From Enterococcus silesiacus (GTDB lineage: Bacteria > Bacillota > Bacilli > Lactobacillales > Enterococcaceae), in contig CP013614.1 of assembly GCA_001465115.1 (NCBI GenBank), forward strand, positions 2,914,001 through 2,978,000: 64,000 nt of DNA. The letters are read 5' to 3'. The position numbers and the translations under genes are program-made. How positions within the stretch are numbered: the first letter of the stretch is position 1; every line of letters starts with the position of its first letter. Positions 58,801 to 64,000 of the stretch are shown here, piece by piece. The notes beneath the pieces were generated by a model. It saw only the letters and a program-made list of their open reading frames with translations, made no database searches and had not been told where the DNA came from.

Positions 58801-60184
58801 ATTCTTTGTTTACTTCGTTATAGCGATCATTATTTTCATTGTAGGCAGCTAAAGCTGTTGAATATTCTACAGTACCTTCTTCATACTGCTTTAGAATCAT
58901 TTCCGCGGCGGTTCTTTTTTCATTATAGGCATTTAAATCTGTTTCATAAGCAGTAAGTTTAGTATCGTATTCAGCTTTTTGTTGATCATAGGCTGTTTTA
59001 TCTGTTTCATATGCTTTAGTTTTCAGGTCAAAGGCCGTTTTTTCAGTTTCGTAGGTTGTACGTTCCGTTTCATATTGAGTTGCAAATTCATTTAATTGAC
59101 TTGATAGCGTATCATAGGTTGTTTTTGCTTCATCATACGCTTGTTTGGTAGTGATATAATCTTCTTTGATTTTATTATACTCAGCAAGTTTATGCGCATA
59201 ATCGGTTATTGATACTGTCAACTCTGATAAACGTTTTTCATAGGTTGTTTTATCAGTTACATAACTTACTTTAGCTTCGTTATACTCAGTTAACAGTACG
59301 TTATATTCTTCAAGTGCTTTATCATAGTCTGATTTCACTTCAGTGTAGCTAATTTTTGCTGTTTCAAGTTCAGTTTTTAAGGTATTGTATGACTCAGTAG
59401 CCAGATTGAATGCTGTAGCTTTCGTATCATACGCTGTTTTTTTTGTATTATAATTGTTAAGTAGAGTTTCGTAAGCAAGTTTTTGTGAATGATAGTCCGT
59501 CAATTGGGTATTGTATTTACTTTTAGCTTCGTTGTAGGCTGTTTGAGCGATTCTATATGCTGTTGCGGCATCTTCATAAATTTTTCGATTTTTTTCGTAC
59601 TCTATTCTTAAGTTTTCGTAGAGTGTTCTTTTTTCTTCCGCATCTTTGTTCAAGGTTTCATATTTCGCTTGAGCGTTTAAATACTTCGTCTGCATCTCTA
59701 TAAAAGTTGATTCTGTATCATTGTAAAGAGTTTGTTCTGCTTCGTAAGCCGCTTTGGTTTCATTGTAAGTTTCAATATGTGCTTCGTAGTTAGACTTATT
59801 TGTTTCATATGTAGCTTTATGTGTGTTATACGTTTTAGTCGCTTCATCAAAAAGGGTTGATTGTTTTTGATAGGTTTCTTTTAATCCCTCTAAAGTTGTT
59901 TTAAGTTTATCCGCAGTTTCATAGGATTTATCCGCGTCACTTTTGGAGGTATTGTAGTCTTCTAAAGCAGCATTGTATTTTTTTGTAGTCTCGTCGTACT
60001 CTGTTTTAGCTGTTGTATATTCCTCTAATATACTCGTATAATCTTTTGCTGACGTTTCTTTAGTTGGTTGGTTTATCTGCGCTACGGTTGTAGCTAATAC
60101 TTGTATAGGACTACCAGATCCTACCAGAAATACACTTGAAAACAATAAAAATTTAAACGAACCTTTTCTCCATGAGTCATTCAT
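55898..60184 (-). CDS. giant tyrosine-heptad coiled-coil LPNTG surface protein
   Basis: 1428 residues from the ATG at 60184 (AAGGAAGG 13 bp upstream); a longer frame starts at 60223 before the ribosome site. Signal peptide to about residue 32 (ends IQVLATTV). Residues ~50-900 repeat Tyr every 7 positions (Y-x6-Y-x6...), a regular heptad with no Pro, likely a long coiled-coil rod. Then a globular region (~900-1200), a Pro-rich wall-spanning stretch and LPNTG (1391-1395) with membrane helix and basic tail; another LPNT precedes it (LPNTRSERR). Sortase substrate, probable adhesin; no ligand known. Confidence 0.88.
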   Translation of the reverse strand: MNDSWRKGSFKFLLFSSVFLVGSGSPIQVLATTVAQINQPTKETSAKDYTSILEEYTTAKTEYDETTKKYNAALEDYNTSKSDADKSYETADKLKTTLEGLKETYQKQSTLFDEATKTYNTHKATYETNKSNYEAHIETYNETKAAYEAEQTLYNDTESTFIEMQTKYLNAQAKYETLNKDAEEKRTLYENLRIEYEKNRKIYEDAATAYRIAQTAYNEAKSKYNTQLTDYHSQKLAYETLLNNYNTKKTAYDTKATAFNLATESYNTLKTELETAKISYTEVKSDYDKALEEYNVLLTEYNEAKVSYVTDKTTYEKRLSELTVSITDYAHKLAEYNKIKEDYITTKQAYDEAKTTYDTLSSQLNEFATQYETERTTYETEKTAFDLKTKAYETDKTAYDQQKAEYDTKLTAYETDLNAYNEKRTAAEMILKQYEEGTVEYSTALAAYNENNDRYNEVNKEYQQVKEQTDLLTTTFKEVQTAYETATVDYQKMVTSYQSVKQQYDSLVAQYEQAKSDFLQLEIDYQTISTNYTQVMKLYAETETAHQAAITESAEVKIQYDLLKESYDAVSAKFTSGSEAFDIIDAKYIEANKTYEAANQKYEKARIEYDRLLPEYQVLAEELTKLKSELATAETSFTKLGETLEGTKKQYTALETQYAETKVNYDKITKQFADLDAEYIIAETAYTTAATAISNAKETFVLREKEYTDLAAYYVGLKTKYDETLKLYNTTSTKLGEVTAEQNTHEAEFAAVSKEYTDITDSFKKLHGQYKDIDKAYTAANDAWKAADTDYQKANEKLKILTVDHDKVLVLFTDLKTKYDLATESFATAGKPYEDAVAAYEKAVVAESEINTAITGMNNILTEFPNDKITEANLENILADLAAWQIKYDVAKSNLDTSLTTSWPIIEEYQAKNDAYNSSSIAPINKVEVVYDPANFKGDIIDFNKETDATLKQNLVKAAAYQAYYKSYSDYQVAFEKYTAEWDYNNPYQNEMPKWVDIVNVPVDKTYALIGYTDEILLNMEDTPENRNLIIDTYSKFGEKQLENFETLAVYLNEVAEKWDQAKAVMSESIKEFNEATQSNVTMTEETNPLPINAKNMMTRVKNALRDNVDEYTAYMAITKKSSIYAWINSFGNFLRYTRYLAGQTVEDPISELPELKFEVSEPNLGQLELKKINPPVIPSVPDLPMMPIKPAVLNIPKKVENITEPTNPTLAPAAASTKILDEITGINLPTLTEERASTPPNSIVGLDTSENVTDVELDSEEVEESIQPNAPVELNDLDDVTDVDPLDQPKELEEAPIVEAPVIPEVIAPETVDPVTPPVEQPIELTAPIEPNTLDAPIAANLAEAPVALVDPKKKTEEKGTAVVTSTKKINTTTDPSSNKLPNTRSERRLPNTGTEASLLGQGMGTFMAGAAGSLLFWKKRKGKHHK

Positions 60185-60589
60185 TAAAGAACACTTACCT
60201 TCCTTTTTTTGTAATAATATCAATATAGTAAAAATATAAAATCTTTAAGGAATTTATATTTATATAAATGTAAGTATACAATATTTTCAAGTTAGTTATT
60301 TATCATGTTTTTCTATGTGGTTACAATTTTTTGATAATCATATTTGGATAATAATAAATAAAACTGTTTATTAAAAAAGATTCATTGGAATAAAATGTAT
60401 ACATTAGTAGGGAAATAGAAAAATTATACGAAATATGAATTTCATAGAGTGAATGGTGAAGATCGGTTGTATCTACACTATTAGATTTTATAGTTTTACT
60501 GACAATCAAGAAAAAATAAACTAAAAGTAGGAATATGAAAAAACAGTAATCTGACTGTTAGCATAATACATAAATGAAACGAAAACTTC
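60185..60589. other. AT-rich gap upstream of the surface-protein gene
   Basis: About 400 bp with the gene's ribosome site and a candidate minus-strand promoter (TTGAAA with an 18-bp spacer and TATATA near 60260-60295). I see no gene or RNA in it. Confidence 0.5.
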
Positions 60590-61280
60590 GGATTTTCGCC
60601 AAACAATCATAATAAAGAAGCCAATCTTTCAACATAAAAAAGTCACACTTTCGGGTTATTATATATTCATACCAAACAAACAACCCTAACAAAACACTTT
60701 TTCATTTTTTAACTCCTTTTCCCACTCTTCCCCAAAGAGTGGGTTATTTGTTGTGAATCACCACGACTGGCTTTGCCAGAGTGGATGATGAACAATACTT
60801 GGCGACCGAAGGGAGAGAAGTTACCTTACTAGTGAATCACTCCACTTCGTTTCGATCTCATCAAACTCTAAGTGCTGAAGCACTAAGAATTGAAGGACTA
60901 CGACTGGCTCTGCCAGAGTAGATGATGAACAATACTTGGCGACTGAAAGGAGAGAAGTTACCTTACTAGTGAATCACCAAACGCCCAAGGCCAAAAAAAG
61001 TAGTATAGTAATAATGAAAAGCAACAGGTATTAATCAAACGAAGATAACAGTCCACGCCACTTCATTCCGATCTCATTGTTGTAAATCACGAAGAACAAA
61101 GTGATTCGATGATGCACAATACAACGTGTCTGAAAGACACATTGCTTCCTTTATTTTCTAAGTGCTGAAGCACTAAGAATTGAAGGGCCATGACTGGCTC
61201 AGCCAGAGTAGATGATGAACAATACAAGGCCGTGTGCAGCAAGAGAGGTACCTTTAACTAGTGACTTACCAGAAGACAAA
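60590..61280 (+). repeat. family C mosaic repeat, right copy flanking the surface-protein gene
   Basis: 60596-60756 matches 54925-55070; next come two tandem family C cores (60765-60842 and 60890-60978) separated by the ACTCCACTTCGTTTCGATCT to GAATTGAAGG segment, then a degenerate core near 61187-61262 (ACTGGCTCAGCCAGAGTAGA). The hairpin stem GGC...GCC is kept while its loop varies (TTTG, TCTG, TCAG). Direct repeats of the left copy bracket 5.2 kb. Confidence 0.8.
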
Positions 61281-61405
61281 ACCTAAAAAAGTAATAGAAG
61301 CACAGGTCAACCTATCAAAAATAAAAAATTGATGTTCATTTTTCGAAAGAACCTTCTGTCAATCCGCAGTACACTAAAGAAACAAGATGAAGGGATTGAT
61401 GATCA

Positions 61406-62233
61406 ATGAATGAAACTAAAACAGCGTATTTTAGAAAGGCTCACCGAAAGGATAAGCCACTTATTTTACTAAATATTTGGGATGTAGCTAGCGCAGAGGA
61501 ACTGACAAGGAAAAAAATCAATTTGATTCCGACTGGCAGTTACGCAATGTCTGATTATTATGGCTATCAAGATGGTGAAAATATGCCTTTCGATGAACTG
61601 TTAGATTACATAAAACAAATGGACGCAAAAACCAACTATATCACCGCAGATATCGAATCCGGCTATGCTGCAAATACAGCAGACCTAGCAAAGAATATTG
61701 AAGCGCTCATAGACAGTGGTGTCATCGGTATCAATATTGAAGATAGACAACCAAATACCGAGACCTTGTATTCTATAGAAGAACAAAATGAGCGGCTATT
61801 GTGTATCAAACAAACATGTAACACTATGAAAAAGGATCTATTTATCAATATAAGAACGGACACTTATTTTGTTGGAGATGTCACCGCAAATAACCAAGAT
61901 GAACAAGTGTTAAATCAAACCATTGCTCGAATCAAAGCCTATGAAAAAACTGGGATTGATGGTATTTTTATTCCAGGTTTGAAAAACCAAGAACATCTCC
62001 AGCAAATAGCTGCACAAACCAATTTACCGATCAATATAATGCTAGATATTCAAAAAGATTCAATCTCAGACTATCTACATACTGGGATTTCAAGAATCAG
62101 CTTTGGTCCTTCGACCTATATGCTTTATAATGAAAGTGAAAATAACGATTTAGATGAATTTTATACGTCCTTACTAGCAGATCTAGCTCAATATGAGAAA
62201 CAAGAGCGTATAGAATTATTCAGAATAAAGTAG
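61406..62233 (+). CDS. isocitrate lyase/PEP mutase-family protein
   Basis: 275 residues. LNIWDVASAEELTR...LIPTGSYAMSDYYGY, ITADIESGYAAN and GINIEDRQ (the metal and substrate loop) place it in the PEPM/ICL superfamily, whose members make or break C-C or C-P bonds alpha to a carboxylate. The usual KKCGH of isocitrate lyases is missing, so true isocitrate lyase activity is unlikely. It is followed 15 bp later by the ada-like gene and is likely co-transcribed. Confidence 0.8.
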   Translation: MNETKTAYFRKAHRKDKPLILLNIWDVASAEELTRKKINLIPTGSYAMSDYYGYQDGENMPFDELLDYIKQMDAKTNYITADIESGYAANTADLAKNIEALIDSGVIGINIEDRQPNTETLYSIEEQNERLLCIKQTCNTMKKDLFINIRTDTYFVGDVTANNQDEQVLNQTIARIKAYEKTGIDGIFIPGLKNQEHLQQIAAQTNLPINIMLDIQKDSISDYLHTGISRISFGPSTYMLYNESENNDLDEFYTSLLADLAQYEKQERIELFRIK

Positions 62234-62248
62234 AGAGGGGAATGCCCA

Positions 62249-63298
62249 ATGATCGGTGAAAAGGAAAAAAAGCACTACTACCAAGCACTGCTTGCAAAAG
62301 ATTCCACCTATGACGGAATTTTCTTTGTTGGCATCAAATCAACCGGTGTTTTTTGTCATGCTACATGTCCGGCAAGAAAACCAAAGTATGAAAACTGCAC
62401 CTTTTACGAAACAGCAGAAGAAGCCCTTTTATCTGGCTATAGACCATGCAAACGATGCAAACCATTATCTTTTCCAAGAGAAATCCCGCCACTCGTTCAA
62501 AAAATGGTGGAGTTAGTAGAAGAAAATCCTGAAAAGCGTTGGAAAGACCAAGATTTCGCTGAATTGGGCATTCACTCGATGACTGCCAGAAGACAATTTA
62601 AAAAAGTCTATGGTATGACGTTTGTTCAATATGCGCGCTCAAGAAGGATGGGGATGGCCTTGAAATCAATCAAAAATGGGGAAAAGCGAATCGATACCCA
62701 GCTAGATGTCGGCTACGATTCACCCAGTGGATTCTATGATGCCTTTTCAAAAATCATGGGGAGAAATCCGAAGCAGTCAAAAGAGATCAAAATATTATCG
62801 GCAGATTGGATTGATACGATTTTAGGACCGATGATGAGTATTGCGGATGACGACTATTTATATTTATTAGAATTTGTCGATCGGCGTGGCTTGGAAAGAG
62901 AAATTGAGCGATTACGGAATCGAATGAACGCTTCGATCGTTCCAGGAAAAACCAAGATCAACGAGCAGATCAAAGAGGAGCTGGATTTGTATTTTGAGAA
63001 GAAACTGGATGAATTTAGAACACCGTATCTGTGTTTAGGTTCTGATTTTCAGAAAAGCGTTTGGCAAGCGTTGACGGAAATCAAGCGTGGTGAAACTTCT
63101 TCCTATAAAGCATTAGCGCAAGCAATCGGAAATCCGAAGGGGATGCGAGCAGTTGGGAATGCGAATGGCGCGAATCAATTGGCGATCATTATTCCATGCC
63201 ATCGAGTGATTCAGACAGATGGTAGTCTGGGCGGCTATGGCGGCGGTGTGGAACGGAAGAAGTGGTTGTTGAAGCATGAACGGGAGTATGATTTGTGA
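62249..63298 (+). CDS. ada: Ada-type DNA repair methyltransferase and regulator
   Basis: 349 residues. N-terminal metal-binding domain with the four Cys (FCHATCPARKP...GYRPCKRCKP; first Cys near 31), AraC-type HTH (QFKKVYGMTFVQYARSRRMG), and the C-terminal O6-alkylguanine transferase with IIPCHRVI. It repairs methylphosphotriesters and O6-methylguanine and, once methylated, activates the adaptive response. Full three-domain form. SD GAGAGGGG. The PEP-mutase-like gene just upstream may be part of its regulon. Confidence 0.92.
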   Translation: MIGEKEKKHYYQALLAKDSTYDGIFFVGIKSTGVFCHATCPARKPKYENCTFYETAEEALLSGYRPCKRCKPLSFPREIPPLVQKMVELVEENPEKRWKDQDFAELGIHSMTARRQFKKVYGMTFVQYARSRRMGMALKSIKNGEKRIDTQLDVGYDSPSGFYDAFSKIMGRNPKQSKEIKILSADWIDTILGPMMSIADDDYLYLLEFVDRRGLEREIERLRNRMNASIVPGKTKINEQIKEELDLYFEKKLDEFRTPYLCLGSDFQKSVWQALTEIKRGETSSYKALAQAIGNPKGMRAVGNANGANQLAIIIPCHRVIQTDGSLGGYGGGVERKKWLLKHEREYDL

Positions 63299-63305
63299 GC
63301 GGCAT

Positions 63306-63350
63306 AAAAAGAGCGATAACCACTGCTAAGATGTGGGTATCGCTCTTTTT
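63306..63350. terminator. bidirectional terminator after ada
   Basis: A stem AAAAAGAGCGATA...TATCGCTCTTTTT with inner CCAC/GTGG pairing, between convergent genes. Confidence 0.85.
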
Positions 63351-63363
63351 CTATAAACTGTAT

Positions 63364-64000
63364 TCACCAACCGCCAGAAAAACCGCCACCGCCTGATGAA
63401 CCACCGCCACCAGAACTTCCTCCTCCGCCACTGGATGAACCACCGGAATCGCTACTGTGATAGCTTGAGGTACTGAAATGCTGTAACGTTTGATATCTAG
63501 CAAAATGGATTCCTGGTATTGCTCCTAAAAATAAACATTTATCAAGATCCATGATGGCTTTTTGATAATAGTCCGATTCAATTTTTTTAAAATCCTTCTC
63601 ACCTTTTTTAAAAGCTTTAGGCAATTCGCTTTCAAAGTTACCAGCTTCTTTAAAAAAATCTTCTTTACTGGTATCTTGACCTTTTAGCAGGTGATAGGAA
63701 ACGAGTAAAACCAGTAATTTTTCTTTTTGTTTTGTGTAAAATGATTTTGCTACATGCTCTTTTACATAGACTTGCACAATATTTCTCGTTTGCATGAACG
63801 CAACTCTAGCTTGAATGATTTTTTGTAAAATTTCTAAGTAGTCATTATCTGATTGCTTCAGTTTTGCTTGTAGTTGTTTTGTTGCTTGAGTGATGTTCTG
63901 TGGCTCTGTGAGGAAATCGCCTAAACTTTGGGCATACTCTTCATAGTAGCGCTCACTGATTTCCAAGCATAAGGTGCAATACGTTAGCTTGTTAGCTTCG
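63364..64000 (-). CDS. protein with a Gly/Ser-rich C-terminus (start outside window)
   Basis: The frame stays open to the window edge: before a TTG at 63966 it reads EANKLTYCTLCLEISERYY, so the gene begins beyond 64000 and the Met assigned at 63966 is not needed. At least 211 residues are seen. Most of it is helical and charged; the last 35 residues are (S/G)-rich, with GGGGSSGGGGFSGGW at the end, a tail known from TPM-type and YgcG-like membrane-linked proteins. The CTLC pair could bind metal. Family not identified. Confidence 0.6.
   Translation of the reverse strand, partial: EANKLTYCTLCLEISERYYEEYAQSLGDFLTEPQNITQATKQLQAKLKQSDNDYLEILQKIIQARVAFMQTRNIVQVYVKEHVAKSFYTKQKEKLLVLLVSYHLLKGQDTSKEDFFKEAGNFESELPKAFKKGEKDFKKIESDYYQKAIMDLDKCLFLGAIPGIHFARYQTLQHFSTSSYHSSDSGGSSSGGGGSSGGGGSSGGGGFSGGW

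Overview
This 64 kb window spans the chromosomal replication origin of a low-GC Gram-positive bacterium, almost certainly an Enterococcus. The evidence is the dnaA-dnaN-yaaA-recF-gyrB-gyrA block with rpmH-rnpA-yidC-jag-mnmE-mnmG on the other side, WxL/DUF916 cell-surface genes, a menaquinone operon of the enterococcal type, a sortase-anchored LPNTG surface protein, and Fst-like and WxL families typical of the genus. The exact species cannot be fixed from sequence reading alone; the gene order resembles the E. faecalis group.

Layout. 0-10.6 kb (mostly minus strand): tail of an ABC-F ATPase, a DUF421/DUF3290 membrane pair, a DegV lipid-binding protein, then the conserved replication/translation block purA, dnaB, rplI, gdpP, rpsR, ssb, rpsF. 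10.9-19.8 kb: an orphan AMP-forming ligase followed by a compact menB-E-F-D-H-C operon. 20.3-26.5 kb: a small accessory island holding an Fst-like type I toxin, a helix-turn-helix regulator divergent from an unknown 138-aa gene with an antisense small RNA, a Fic/RhuM pair, and a lipase-toxin/immunity cassette resembling type VII secretion substrates. 26.6-32.6 kb: SDR oxidoreductase, hotdog thioesterase (a candidate for the missing menaquinone thioesterase), small unknown genes and a three-gene WxL surface locus. 33.2-43.1 kb: gyrA, gyrB, recF, yaaA, a PadR/DUF2812 pair, dnaN, dnaA. 43.2-43.6 kb: oriC with many DnaA boxes. 43.7-50.7 kb (plus strand): rpmH, rnpA, yidC, jag, mnmE, mnmG, with two likely small RNAs. 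50.9-64 kb: accessory arm with a tautomerase-like protein, a frameshifted LysR gene, an endolysin-like hydrolase, an amidinotransferase-family enzyme, a 1.4-kaa tyrosine-heptad LPNTG surface protein, a PEP-mutase-like enzyme with an Ada protein, and a glycine-rich-tailed protein running off the edge.

Most genes point away from oriC on both sides, so transcription and replication are co-directional. Perfect parS sites (three, plus one with a single change) mark this as the ParB-loaded origin domain. No tRNA, rRNA or CRISPR array was seen.

The most interesting non-coding content is repetitive. Family A is a portable terminator hairpin with a conserved tail (six copies); family B is a ~120-bp palindromic unit placed just upstream of menB (three tandem copies) and dnaA (one); family C is a mosaic repeat that separates rpmH from rnpA and flanks the giant surface-protein gene as direct repeats. 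A 343-bp internally deleted ISL3-like element has landed exactly in the loop of the surface-protein terminator, with an 8-bp target duplication.
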